Translations under genes and position numbers: made by a program
Notes under the pieces: model-generated
The model's database searches: none
Told to the model about the DNA's origin: nothing
The model's input: the letters and a program-made list of their open reading frames with translations, nothing else
Shown: piece after piece, positions 13,440-21,352 of the stretch
Layout: every line of letters begins with the position of its first letter
Numbering within the stretch: position 1 is the stretch's first letter
NCBI GenBank assembly: GCA_023388335.1
Contig: JAEWGL010000020.1
Coordinates: forward strand, 1 to 21,352
Origin: Pseudomonadota bacterium
GTDB lineage: Bacteria; Pseudomonadota; Gammaproteobacteria; Pseudomonadales; Pseudomonadaceae
Direction: 5' to 3'
DNA length: 21,352 nucleotides

Positions 13440-15851
13440 ATGTCCCGTGCTGTAGAAACCTACCTGCGTCCCAGCCTGATGGCCCTGGCCATCGCCGTGG
13501 GAATCCCCCTGGCCAGCCCTGTGGTGTTCGCCGCCGAACAGGCGGCGCTGCGCGACTACAACCTGCCCAGCGCACCATTGGCCACGACCCTGAACCAGAT
13601 CGCCAGCCAGGCCGGCATCGCCCTGGCGCTGGAGCCGAGCCTGGTCAATGGCCGCACATCGGCGCCGGTCACCGGCCAGTACGACGCCCTCGGCGCGCTG
13701 CAGACCGCCCTGCGCGGCACCGGCCTGCAACTGCAGCAGAGCAGCGTCGGCAGCTACAGCCTGGTCGCCGCGCCGGACGGCAGCCTGGCGTTGCCGGAAA
13801 CCAGTATCAATGCCAGCAGCAGTTATGAGAGTGCCTGGGGCGCGGCAGCAGGCTATGTGGCCACCCGCACCGCCGGTGGTACCAAGACAGACACCCCTAT
13901 TGTCGAAACGCCGCGTTCGCTGTCGGTTATCACCCGCGAACAGCTGGACGACCGTCAGGTCCTCAACCTTAACGATGCTCTGCGCTACACCGCTGGTGTT
14001 CAGAGCAGCGGTTATGGCTCGGATTCTCGTGCGGACTGGCTGCGCGTGCGGGGCTTCGACCCGACTCAGTTCCTCGATGGCCTTCCATTACCCAAGGGTT
14101 CATTTGCCAATCCCAAGGTTGAGCCATGGAATCTGGAGCGCATCACCGTTCTGCGTGGACCTGCGTCGTCGGTGTATGGGCAGACCCCGCCTGGTGGCAT
14201 GCTCGACATGGTGAGCCGCCGTCCACAGGCTGAAAGCGCCCATCAGATCGAGGCTCAGGTGGGAAGCAACGAGCACAAGCAATTCAACTTCGACAGCACC
14301 GGCAAGATCGACGACGAAGGCCGCTTCCTGTACCGCGTCAGCGGCGTGGTGCGCGATAGCAACTCGCCCATCGACCATATCCCGGACAAGCGCTACAACA
14401 TCGCCCCAAGCCTGACCTGGAACATTGATGAAGATACCACGCTGACATTCATCTCCCAGTACACCCGGGATGATACGGGCATCACCGGGCAGTTCCTGCC
14501 CCTGCAGGGTACCAAACTCGGTTCTGCGGCCGGCAAGATCTCCCACCATAAAAACCTCGGCGAGCCGGACTGGGATTTCTATGACCGCACCTATTACGCA
14601 TTGGGCTACGCCTTCGAGCACCGCCTGAACGATATTTGGCAGTTCCGCCAGAACCTGCGTTACACCAAGAGCGACCTGGAGTTCCAGGCGGTCAATGTGG
14701 GCACGGTCAATACTGTCGACGCCGACGGCAACGTCAACCGCGAATCGGGCATCGTCAACGAAGACATTAGCCAGTTCGTCGTGGACAACAATCTGCAGGC
14801 CGACTTCCAGACTGGCGCCATCAGTCATACCTTGCTGCTGGGTCTGGATCACCAGCGTTCCAACACTAACTACCAGTGGTTGTATGGCATGGGTGTGCCA
14901 CCCATCAATGTGAACAACCCTGTATATGGCGCGGATATGTCGAATGTCAGCTATTTCGCCCTGCAGGACTTCGGTCAGAAGACTCGCCAGACCGGCGTCT
15001 ACATCCAGGACCAGATGGCCCTCGACAACTGGCGCCTGACGCTCGGTGGACGAGAAGACTGGGTCCACACCGGCACGGTTTTCCATAACCAGAACGAGGC
15101 CACAAGCACCCAACGCGACAAAGCGTTCAGCGGCAACGTCGGCCTGAGCTATGTGTTCGACAATGGCATCACCCCGTATATCTCCTATACCGAGTCGTTC
15201 CAGCCGGCGATAGGCGCTAACGTCGACTCGGCGCAGTCGTTTGACCCTACCGAAGGTCGCCAGTATGAGGTCGGCGTAAAGTACCAGCCGGTCGGTAGCC
15301 AGACCCTGCTCACCGCCGCTCTCTACGATCTGACCCAGGAAAACGTGCGCGTCACAGAAGGCAGCATTACCCGCCAGGTAGGTGAACTGCAGGTGCGTGG
15401 CCTGGAGCTGGAGGCTACCACTCAGCTTACCGACAACCTCAAGGCCGTCGCCTCCTATACCTATACCGACACTGAAATCACCAAAGGCCTGGACAGCGAA
15501 AAGGGCAACCGCATGGCTCTGATTCCTCGCAACCAAGCGACGCTCTGGGCCGACTACACCTGGCATAGCGGCATGCTCGACGGCTTTGGCATTGGTGGAG
15601 GCGTCCGCTATGTGGGAGACACTTACGGCAATACCGCCAACACCGACTTGGCTCACGTCAGCTCCTACACTGTCTACGACGCTTCGCTGCACTACGACCT
15701 GGGACGCCTGGACAACAGCCTGAAAGGTCTGAATGTCGCCGTGGAGGCCAAGAACCTGTTCAACAAGGACTACCTGGCCAACTGCGACGGGTACTGGTGC
15801 TACTACGGCGACGAACGTAACGTCGTAGCCAGCGTCAACTACACGTTCTAA
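13440..15851 (+). CDS. TonB-dependent siderophore receptor with signalling domain
   Basis: Outer-membrane ferri-siderophore transporter and transducer of 803 residues. The signal peptide ends near VFA-AEQ (cleavage after about A31). An STN signalling domain covers about 37-112, starting LRDYNLPSAPLATTLNQIA; this is the part that contacts FecR. The plug starts near residue 150 with TPIVETPRSLSVITREQ, then VRGFDPTQFLDGLP and LRGPASSVYGQTPPGG. A 22-strand barrel follows and the protein ends in VNYTF with the terminal phenylalanine needed for assembly. C782 and C787 near the end recall ferrichrome and ferrioxamine receptors (FiuA, FoxA), but the ligand is not certain. ATG 13440 follows GAGGAG. 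It should be transcribed by the upstream sigma factor in iron starvation. Confidence 0.95.
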   Translation: MSRAVETYLRPSLMALAIAVGIPLASPVVFAAEQAALRDYNLPSAPLATTLNQIASQAGIALALEPSLVNGRTSAPVTGQYDALGALQTALRGTGLQLQQSSVGSYSLVAAPDGSLALPETSINASSSYESAWGAAAGYVATRTAGGTKTDTPIVETPRSLSVITREQLDDRQVLNLNDALRYTAGVQSSGYGSDSRADWLRVRGFDPTQFLDGLPLPKGSFANPKVEPWNLERITVLRGPASSVYGQTPPGGMLDMVSRRPQAESAHQIEAQVGSNEHKQFNFDSTGKIDDEGRFLYRVSGVVRDSNSPIDHIPDKRYNIAPSLTWNIDEDTTLTFISQYTRDDTGITGQFLPLQGTKLGSAAGKISHHKNLGEPDWDFYDRTYYALGYAFEHRLNDIWQFRQNLRYTKSDLEFQAVNVGTVNTVDADGNVNRESGIVNEDISQFVVDNNLQADFQTGAISHTLLLGLDHQRSNTNYQWLYGMGVPPINVNNPVYGADMSNVSYFALQDFGQKTRQTGVYIQDQMALDNWRLTLGGREDWVHTGTVFHNQNEATSTQRDKAFSGNVGLSYVFDNGITPYISYTESFQPAIGANVDSAQSFDPTEGRQYEVGVKYQPVGSQTLLTAALYDLTQENVRVTEGSITRQVGELQVRGLELEATTQLTDNLKAVASYTYTDTEITKGLDSEKGNRMALIPRNQATLWADYTWHSGMLDGFGIGGGVRYVGDTYGNTANTDLAHVSSYTVYDASLHYDLGRLDNSLKGLNVAVEAKNLFNKDYLANCDGYWCYYGDERNVVASVNYTF

Positions 15852-15861
15852 CGCCGTAACC

Positions 15862-15888
15862 GCAGGCGCGGCGAACTGCCGCTCCTGC
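15862..15888 (+). repeat. REP-like hairpin between receptor and PepSY genes
   Basis: GCAGGCGCGGC and GCCGCTCCTGC pair with one mismatch around a 5-base loop. It resembles the GCGGC...GCTCCTGC palindromic repeats of P. putida. No T-run follows; it may lower expression of the downstream gene or stabilise the receptor mRNA. Confidence 0.55.
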
Positions 15889-15919
15889 ACGAGCCCGCAT
15901 TGGCCCTCGGGCTGGAGCC

Positions 15920-17041
15920 ATGATGAAAAGCCGAACCATCCGCCGCTGGTCCGTGGTGCATACCTGGACCAGCCTGATCTGCACCCTGTTCCTGATGTTG
16001 CTGGCCCTGACCGGCCTGCCGCTGATCTTCCACCACGAACTCGAGCATCTGCTTGGTGACGCCCCTGAACTCAGGGAAATGCCAGCCGACACGCCCCACC
16101 TCGACCTGCAGCAGCTGGTGCTCAAGGCCGAGGCTCACCGCCCTGGGGAAGTCATGCAGTACTTCGGCTACGACGAGGATGACCGCAACGGCGTGGTCGC
16201 GATCATGGCCGCCACCGCCGGCACCGACCCCAACTCGTCGCACACCTTCATGCTCGATGCGCGCACCGGCGAGGCGGTGGCCATGCCGTCGGCCAACGGC
16301 GGCTTCATGCTGACCATGCTGCGCCTGCACGTGGACATGTTCGCTGGCCTGCCAGGCAAGCTACTGCTGGCGTTCATGGGGCTATTGTTCGTGATCGCGA
16401 TCATCTCCGGCACGGTGCTCTACGCCCCCTTCATGCGCCGCCTGGACTTCGCCACTGTGCGCCACGACAAGTCGCGCCGCCTGCGCTGGCTCGACCTGCA
16501 CAACCTGATCGGCATCGTCACCCTGACCTGGGCGCTGGTGGTCGGCGTCACCGGGGTGATCAGCGCCTGTGCCGACCTGGTCATCGCCGCCTGGCGCAAC
16601 GAAAGCCTGGCCGCCATGGTCGCCCCTTACCGTGACGCCCCGCCCTTGACCGAACGCGCGCCCGCCAGCCGCCTGCTGGATATCGCCGCGCAGGCCGCAC
16701 CGGGCATGCAGCCCGACTTCATCGCCTTCCCCGGCACGCGCTTCTCCAGCGAACACCATTACGCAGTCTTCATGAAAGGCAGCACGCACCTGACCTCGCA
16801 CCTGCTGACCCCGGTATTGATCGATGCCCGGACCCTGGCCGTCACCGCGGTTGGTGATCGACCCTGGTACATGGACGCCATGGGGCTGTCGCAGCCGCTG
16901 CACTTCGGTGACTACGGCGGTCGCCCCATGCAGATCCTCTGGGCGGTGCTGGATGTGCTGACGCTTATCGTCCTGGGCAGCGGCCTGTACCTGTGGTGGG
17001 GCAAGCAGCGCCGCCCGCAGGCCAGGGAGGCGCACGCATGA
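15920..17041 (+). CDS. PepSY-family inner-membrane protein, likely iron-siderophore reductase
   Basis: Inner-membrane protein of 373 residues in the PepSY/PiuB family, several members of which act in siderophore reduction or iron release at the inner membrane. Hydrophobic segments lie near 17-37, 145-166, 193-215 and 341-360, with PepSY-type periplasmic stretches between them (FMLDARTGEAV, VLIDARTLAVTAV). Conserved histidines that could bind heme or metal are H14 (VVHTW), H137 (RLHVDMF), H194 (LDLHNLIG) and H328 (LHFGDYGG). ATG 15920 follows GGAG; an ATG directly after it is equivalent. It lies 68 bp behind the receptor and overlaps the next gene by ATGA, so it belongs to the iron-uptake unit. 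The reductase role is inferred from context and family. Confidence 0.85.
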   Translation: MMKSRTIRRWSVVHTWTSLICTLFLMLLALTGLPLIFHHELEHLLGDAPELREMPADTPHLDLQQLVLKAEAHRPGEVMQYFGYDEDDRNGVVAIMAATAGTDPNSSHTFMLDARTGEAVAMPSANGGFMLTMLRLHVDMFAGLPGKLLLAFMGLLFVIAIISGTVLYAPFMRRLDFATVRHDKSRRLRWLDLHNLIGIVTLTWALVVGVTGVISACADLVIAAWRNESLAAMVAPYRDAPPLTERAPASRLLDIAAQAAPGMQPDFIAFPGTRFSSEHHYAVFMKGSTHLTSHLLTPVLIDARTLAVTAVGDRPWYMDAMGLSQPLHFGDYGGRPMQILWAVLDVLTLIVLGSGLYLWWGKQRRPQAREAHA

Positions 17042-17223
17042 GCCACAGGTCGCAGCCGACCCGGCGCATCTTCGCCTGGCCCCTGGTGATTGGCCTGCTG
17101 GGGGCTCTGGGCCTGTTCGCCGCGCTACTGGGTGATGGCATCTGGGACGCGCTGTCCTGGCTGGGCCTTGGCCTGCCCGTGGCGCTGTGCCTGGGCGGTT
17201 TCTGGCCACGACGCAAGCGTTGA
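17038..17223 (+). CDS. Small two-helix membrane protein of the siderophore operon
   Basis: A 61-residue protein starting at ATG 17038, which overlaps the stop of the PepSY gene (ATGA). After a basic N-terminus (MSHRSQPTRR) come two hydrophobic segments, about 13-30 and 38-54, and a basic tail (PRRKR). This predicts a helical hairpin in the inner membrane with both ends in the cytoplasm. I recognise no named family, although small membrane proteins beside PepSY genes are, from memory, common in Pseudomonas. Tight coupling suggests it assists or stabilises the PepSY protein; that is inference. An in-frame GTG at 16993 would add 15 residues inside the PepSY gene and is less likely. Confidence 0.75.
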   Translation: MSHRSQPTRRIFAWPLVIGLLGALGLFAALLGDGIWDALSWLGLGLPVALCLGGFWPRRKR

Positions 17224-17257
17224 ACTAACAGGCTACCGCCAGCGCCGGCCAAGGGCG

Positions 17258-17298
17258 TTGCAGCATGCTCGGCTCCAATCCTCATCGGAGCCCTGCAA
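17258..17298 (+). promoter_or_regulatory. Hairpin covering the start of the toxin-like gene
   Basis: The inner stem is GGCTCC (17271-17276) with GGAGCC (17287-17292) around a 10-base loop. The outer stem is TTGCAG (17258-17263) with CTGCAA (17293-17298), with a 7-base bulge on the left. The ribosome-binding GGAG lies in the inner stem and the A of the ATG in the outer stem, so folding could hold translation down. Confidence 0.45.
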
Positions 17299-20200
17299 TG
17301 ACGCCCCTGCAACGTTTCAAGTCGCGTGATCCACAGCTTCTAGCCCTTTTGCAACCCCTGCCCAGCCTTGAGCAGGCCTTGGACGAGTGCCTGGGCGGCC
17401 TGATTCCAGGCGACGGAATCCGTGCGCGCAACCTGATGATCGACGGGCGTAGCCTGCTCGACCGAGTCGGCGAACACCTGTGCGGCGTCACGCCCTTCGT
17501 GCTTGCAGACTCCGCCAGCACAAGCCATCAGACTCAGTTGCTCACCGACCTGGCGCTACCCGCGCTGACCGCACGTATCCGAACCTTTAGCGCTCAGCTA
17601 CGTTCCCAATACCACGCCAGGCTCGCCGACTACTGGGCCGAGCCAGATCCGAGCGGCACGAGCCGCCGCCACCGCCTTGTGCACCTGCGCCGCGAGCAGT
17701 TGCTCGATGAAATCGCCTTACGCCTAGCCGACCAGACCCTGACCCACGAGCAAGCCTTCTCACTGCGCATCTGCGTGGAGCTGCCCCGCGCCTGGCAGCG
17801 CCAGCACCTGCCCGTGGAACGACAACCGCAGGTCTACCGCCCACTGTTCGATATCAGCTCCCCACATTGGCGCGCACACCTGCCCGGTGCGCTGGTGGTC
17901 GTTGCCGCAGGCCCTCGCGGACAGATCCTCGATCACCAGGCGAACGTAGGTCCGGCCGTGCTCTGCAGCTTGTCCCACGGCATCGAAGCCTTCGCCAGCC
18001 TGGCCGACCTGCACACTGAGCTGTGCGAACGCCTGGATGACCCCTTGCAGAGCGAGCCCATGCTGCGGCTGTACAAGCGCCATGAAGACCGCGACCGCGC
18101 CCGGCTTGCCGAGCGGCTGCGCTACGACTGGTTTGCCGAAGACCTGCTCGAAGAACAGCTCGAGCATTTGATCGATGCCCAGTCGGCCCGCCTTGCGGCG
18201 GCATGGATCAAGTCCTGGAACCAGGGTAACCAGCGCCACCTGGATGCCTTCGATGCCGTACTGGCCGAATCCCTGAACCTGCTGCCAGAGCTTACCTGCA
18301 GGAATGCTCTGGCGACCCGCTACGCCCTGCTGTTGGAAAAAAGCCTGCCCAGTTGGCTGCGCAACAGCCCCCAGCAGGCGCTTACCCATACCGCGCAAGC
18401 CATGCAAGAGCTCATCATTGCCATTGAACGGGCGGGCGCGCCGGGCATCCTCACACTGGAACAGTTCCGCCAGCGGCACACTTTGCTGGCCTGGACCCGC
18501 GAGCGTCTGCGCGAACGCCTGCGCCATGCCTGCGGCCAGGACCTGGACCCAAGCAAGCTCAAGGTCAGCGTCACGATGGCCCGGCAGGTCGGTCCGCTGA
18601 CCAATCCGCTGATGCCCACAGGTTATATTCCGGTGGTCAGCCGACCGCAGGTAGGCGATACCGTGGAACTGCGCAGCGTCACCTACGACCTGGACGAACT
18701 GGCCCTGTTCAATATCGCCTGGTTCGACGTCGATTACTGGCTCACTGCGCGCGTGCATTTGAGCGACGGCACCCCGATAGAAGGCGTAACGCCCGACGCC
18801 ATAAGGCAAATGATCCGTACTCTCGATGCCGGCAGCGGCTACATCCGCTACCTGCAGACGCAACTGGTCGACTCGCCCGCAGGCCAGTGGCGCCAGGAGG
18901 CTCATGGCCGCATCAACCGCGCGCGCATGCAGGCTGAAGCGGTCAAGGCCAAATACGCCAGGCACTTTTTGCCCGATCCGCTGGAGCAGGGTTATCGCTG
19001 GGTAAAGACCATCCTTCGGTACCCTGACAGCAACTGGCGCGCCACGGTCGAGGAGCATCGCATCAGCGTGCGCCAGTTGGTGATTCAGGGCCACACGGTG
19101 CAGGGCGTGCTACTGCTCAATGCCGAGGTGCAGAGCATCACTTCGTTCGTGGTCTACACACCGGATGTGCCTGACCGACGGCCCTGGCGCGAGTACCGCA
19201 ACACCCGAGAAATGCTGCGTGCACTGCGTCGCAGCGCGGCCTTGCGCAGCTACGTGACCCAACGCATGCCGTTGGCAGATGCAGCGCGTATCGACATGCT
19301 GTTGCTCAGGGGTGGCCTGGCCCCACATGTCACCCGTCCGACCATCGACGGCGACCTGTTCAAGGCCTGCTACCTGGCTGAGGTGCGCGCGCTGATGGCG
19401 TCGGTCGATCAAAGCACCCGCAGCAACCTGGAACTGCTCGGCCAAACGGCCTTGAGTACCCTCTGGCTGCTGCTCGACCTGATCAGCCTGGTACTGCCAA
19501 GCCGCGCATTGTCGGCCCTGGCGTTCGGACGCGCGTCGATTTCCATCATCAACGGACTGCAGGCGCTTGCAGAAGAGGATCGCATGGAAGCCCTGGACCA
19601 TGCCTTCAACGCCCTGAGTCATACGGTTGATGGGCTCAACAGCTTTGCCGGCTCGACCATCATGCGCCGGGCGCTACGCGGGCTGCCCAAGCCGCCTTCG
19701 GCGCCCATGCCGGCGCATTACGCCGCAGCGCCCGAGAGTCGGTACCTGCGTCACCTCAGCGAGCGACATCAGGGGGAAGGGATCTTCGAACAGCGCTTGC
19801 CCCACCATGGCCAGCGCCAGTATTTCATCCAGGACAAGCATGGCCAGCACTACCAGGTTACGTTCGATGGCCTGCGCTGGCGTGCCGTCGATCCGCGGCA
19901 GCCGGATGCGTATCTCAAGGTGCCGGTCAAGCGACTGGAAAACGGCGATTGGGTGGTCGACTCGCCCGTGCTCTGGTACGACGGCCTGCCCGACCTGGCA
20001 CAGTTGTTCGCCGACAGCGCGCTGAGCGAGCCACTTGCTGGGAACCCGGTGCCTGGCCCGCAGGCTCTCTACTCGGCCGATGGCCAGCTGTACTTACAGG
20101 CCGGATCACTGCAGCTACCCGTGCGGCGCCACCTGTTGCTCGCGCACTACCATCTGCAACTGCCTGCCACTGAAGGAGGTCAGCGCACGGCATGGGCAGT

Positions 20201-20309
20201 CCTGCGCTGGCAAGACGATGAATGGCGTATTCGCCTGCGCCAGGCTGGCCGCGCCAGCGAATGGCTGACGCTGCCTGGGCTCTACTCGGTGATACGCGGC
20301 AACAGCTGA
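17298..20309 (+). CDS. Large dermonecrotic-toxin-like protein (DUF6543/ToxA_N type)
   Basis: A 1003-residue protein that resembles the large Pseudomonas proteins carrying the dermonecrotic-toxin N-terminal domain (DUF6543, ToxA_N). The assignment rests on overall pattern: a long Leu/Arg/Gln-rich helical N-terminal two thirds, with motifs such as VYRPLFDISSPHWRAHLPGA and SVTYDLDELALFNI. A hydrophobic helical hairpin lies at about 717-757, like a membrane-inserting segment. A beta-rich C-terminal part follows from about 820, with YFIQDKHGQHYQVTFDG and WRAVDPRQPDAYLKV. No signal peptide and no catalytic motif is seen. Family members are often longer, so a C-terminal effector domain may be missing. 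ATG 17298 follows CGGAG; ATG 17265 would add 11 residues. No immunity or secretion gene adjoins. Its 3' end overlaps the LPS kinase gene tail-to-tail by 28 bp. Toxicity is not shown. Confidence 0.7.
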   Translation: MTPLQRFKSRDPQLLALLQPLPSLEQALDECLGGLIPGDGIRARNLMIDGRSLLDRVGEHLCGVTPFVLADSASTSHQTQLLTDLALPALTARIRTFSAQLRSQYHARLADYWAEPDPSGTSRRHRLVHLRREQLLDEIALRLADQTLTHEQAFSLRICVELPRAWQRQHLPVERQPQVYRPLFDISSPHWRAHLPGALVVVAAGPRGQILDHQANVGPAVLCSLSHGIEAFASLADLHTELCERLDDPLQSEPMLRLYKRHEDRDRARLAERLRYDWFAEDLLEEQLEHLIDAQSARLAAAWIKSWNQGNQRHLDAFDAVLAESLNLLPELTCRNALATRYALLLEKSLPSWLRNSPQQALTHTAQAMQELIIAIERAGAPGILTLEQFRQRHTLLAWTRERLRERLRHACGQDLDPSKLKVSVTMARQVGPLTNPLMPTGYIPVVSRPQVGDTVELRSVTYDLDELALFNIAWFDVDYWLTARVHLSDGTPIEGVTPDAIRQMIRTLDAGSGYIRYLQTQLVDSPAGQWRQEAHGRINRARMQAEAVKAKYARHFLPDPLEQGYRWVKTILRYPDSNWRATVEEHRISVRQLVIQGHTVQGVLLLNAEVQSITSFVVYTPDVPDRRPWREYRNTREMLRALRRSAALRSYVTQRMPLADAARIDMLLLRGGLAPHVTRPTIDGDLFKACYLAEVRALMASVDQSTRSNLELLGQTALSTLWLLLDLISLVLPSRALSALAFGRASISIINGLQALAEEDRMEALDHAFNALSHTVDGLNSFAGSTIMRRALRGLPKPPSAPMPAHYAAAPESRYLRHLSERHQGEGIFEQRLPHHGQRQYFIQDKHGQHYQVTFDGLRWRAVDPRQPDAYLKVPVKRLENGDWVVDSPVLWYDGLPDLAQLFADSALSEPLAGNPVPGPQALYSADGQLYLQAGSLQLPVRRHLLLAHYHLQLPATEGGQRTAWAVLRWQDDEWRIRLRQAGRASEWLTLPGLYSVIRGNS

Positions 20310-21352
20310 TCCAGACGCTGGTACAGCGCACTGGAGCTGGGCCAGTTGCGCAGCAGGCGCGCCCGGTCACGGGCGAACGCCGGCGCGAAGCTGAGCTGGG
20401 TGGCGTGCTGGCACATGGCGTCGAGGTCGATCAATGACCATTGGCCGTCTTGCCAGAACAGGTTGTGGCCCTTCATGTCGCCATGGCTGATGCGCTCGCG
20501 GATCAACTGCTGGAGCAAGGACTGCAGGGCCTGCAGTTGATCCTCGGGCACCTCGCCGCTGTCGATGTAGGGCGCGAAGCTTTCGATCAGGTCCGGTCCA
20601 TCGGCATACTCGGTGACCAGGTAGGCGCGGCTGCGCAGGCCCATGACCCGTTGCTCCAGCACCGCCAGCGGCTTGGGCGTGGCAATGCCGAGAAACTCGA
20701 GTCGGTGGCCCTCGATCCACGAATGCCAGGCCCGGCTCGGGCGCCAGAAGCGCTTGAGCCAGTGGGCGGTGTTCTTGATGTTGTAGCGCTTGAGCACCAG
20801 CGGGCGCCCGTCGACCTCGATGCGCGCGACGCTGGCGGCGCCGCCGGTCTTGTACAGGTGGCCCTGCTCGATCAATGCATCGGCCTGCTCCAGCACCGGC
20901 AGCATGGCCTCGACCTGCTGGCGGCGGATCGCCCGCAGGCCAGAGAGGCTGCGTTCGACACTGAACAGGGTGCATTCGCGGCCGGCCTTGTCCAGGTAGT
21001 CCTTCAGGCGCCAGGTGCGGACCTTGTCGACCTGCTTCTGCAAGGCTTCCAGGGGCAACGCGTGCTCGGCATTGGCCAGCAGGTAATGCACCAGCAGCTC
21101 CTCGATGAACGGCTCAAGGCGCTTGGGCAATTGCGCGAAGAACACCCCGAGGTTCTCCAGCACGCGCTGGCGCGAGAGGTGCTGCCCGGGCTGCTCGGCC
21201 TTGATCCCGGCGCCATCGATCAGGTACAGGCGACCATCGTGGCGCAGCAGGTTGTCCAAGTGCAGGTCCTCCTGCCACAAGCCCTTGGCATGCATCTGCG
21301 CGACCGCGGTCAGCGCTTCGCCGAGCACCAGCTGTTGTTCATCGGCCAGTGG
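20282..21352 (-). CDS. Lipopolysaccharide kinase InaA-type protein with two kinase-like domains (N-terminus cut by window edge)
   Basis: Cytoplasmic LPS-core kinase-family protein; 356 residues are visible and the start lies beyond the right edge, since the frame stays open to 21352. The first visible part is the C-lobe of one kinase-like domain: EDLHLDNLL (catalytic loop) and LYLIDGAGI (metal site). A second complete kinase-like domain follows: GGAASVARIEV, VLKRYNIKN (ATP lysine), YLVTEYADGPDL (hinge), HGDMKGHNLFW (catalytic loop) and LIDLDAM (metal site). This tandem layout fits, from memory, the roughly 475-residue Pseudomonas protein at the end of the waaG-waaP-wapG-wapQ core cluster (PA5006 type). 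The family phosphorylates core heptose. More waa genes would be expected off the right edge. An internal GTG at 21328 is not the start because the catalytic loop lies only about 20 residues after it. Confidence 0.9.
   Translation of the reverse strand, partial: PLADEQQLVLGEALTAVAQMHAKGLWQEDLHLDNLLRHDGRLYLIDGAGIKAEQPGQHLSRQRVLENLGVFFAQLPKRLEPFIEELLVHYLLANAEHALPLEALQKQVDKVRTWRLKDYLDKAGRECTLFSVERSLSGLRAIRRQQVEAMLPVLEQADALIEQGHLYKTGGAASVARIEVDGRPLVLKRYNIKNTAHWLKRFWRPSRAWHSWIEGHRLEFLGIATPKPLAVLEQRVMGLRSRAYLVTEYADGPDLIESFAPYIDSGEVPEDQLQALQSLLQQLIRERISHGDMKGHNLFWQDGQWSLIDLDAMCQHATQLSFAPAFARDRARLLRNWPSSSALYQRLDQLLPRITE

Noticed and set aside
14100..15890. Minus-strand open frame of 596 codons
   Set aside because: Antisense to the TonB-dependent receptor; the sense strand shows a complete receptor with signal peptide and terminal phenylalanine.
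17760..19094. Minus-strand open frame of 444 codons inside the toxin-like gene
   Set aside because: The sense frame is continuous for 1003 codons with a ribosome-binding site. The antisense product has no recognisable motif; codon bias explains its length.

Overview
The window is chromosomal DNA of a Pseudomonas, most likely of the P. putida group. The basis is high GC with GC-rich third codon positions, a bioB-comF divergence, a glcB-type malate synthase G, a FecI/FecR/STN-receptor signalling cassette, Pseudomonas-style short palindromic repeats, and the 3' end of an LPS-core kinase cluster. No tRNA, rRNA, insertion sequence, prophage or CRISPR array is visible. Most genes are ordinary core metabolism and regulation; the accessory flavour is confined to the right third.

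Layout. (1) 1-2641: biotin synthase bioB (minus, cut by the left edge) diverges from comF, followed by a ModE-like molybdate regulator. A good match to the BirA biotin operator lies over the first comF codons and upstream of bioB. (2) 2642-3038: a gene-free repeat-rich stretch with a 112-bp nested inverted-repeat element and a perfect 19-bp palindrome. (3) 3039-4965: srkA stress-response kinase and the RarD transporter. (4) 4966-6131: a GcvR-like double-ACT protein on the minus strand. Its 3' side carries two perfect DnaA boxes and a factor-independent terminator; its 5' side is a long divergent control region shared with glcB. (5) 6132-8405: glcB, closed by a perfect 23-bp terminator stem. 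(6) 8406-11719: a stand-alone receiver protein diverges from a translationally coupled pair, a cNMP-binding/CBS/DUF294 nucleotidyltransferase and a DEDDh exonuclease.

(7) 11720-17223: an iron cell-surface-signalling unit. A Fur-like box precedes a FecI sigma factor (non-ATG start), which overlaps an FecR anti-sigma/sensor; then come a TonB-dependent siderophore receptor with the signalling (STN) domain, a PepSY-family inner-membrane protein and a 61-residue membrane protein. The expected logic is siderophore sensing at the receptor, signal passage through FecR to FecI, transcription of the receptor, and handling of the ferri-siderophore by the PepSY protein. (8) 17298-20309: a 1003-residue protein resembling the Pseudomonas dermonecrotic-toxin-like family (DUF6543/ToxA_N), whose ribosome-binding site lies in a predicted hairpin. 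It overlaps tail-to-tail by 28 bp with (9) a minus-strand, right-edge-truncated LPS kinase with two kinase-like domains.

The strongest candidates for something little described are the toxin-like protein of region 8, the nucleotidyltransferase/exonuclease/receiver locus of region 6, and the DnaA-box cluster of region 4. All family assignments come from reading motifs; no database search was run.
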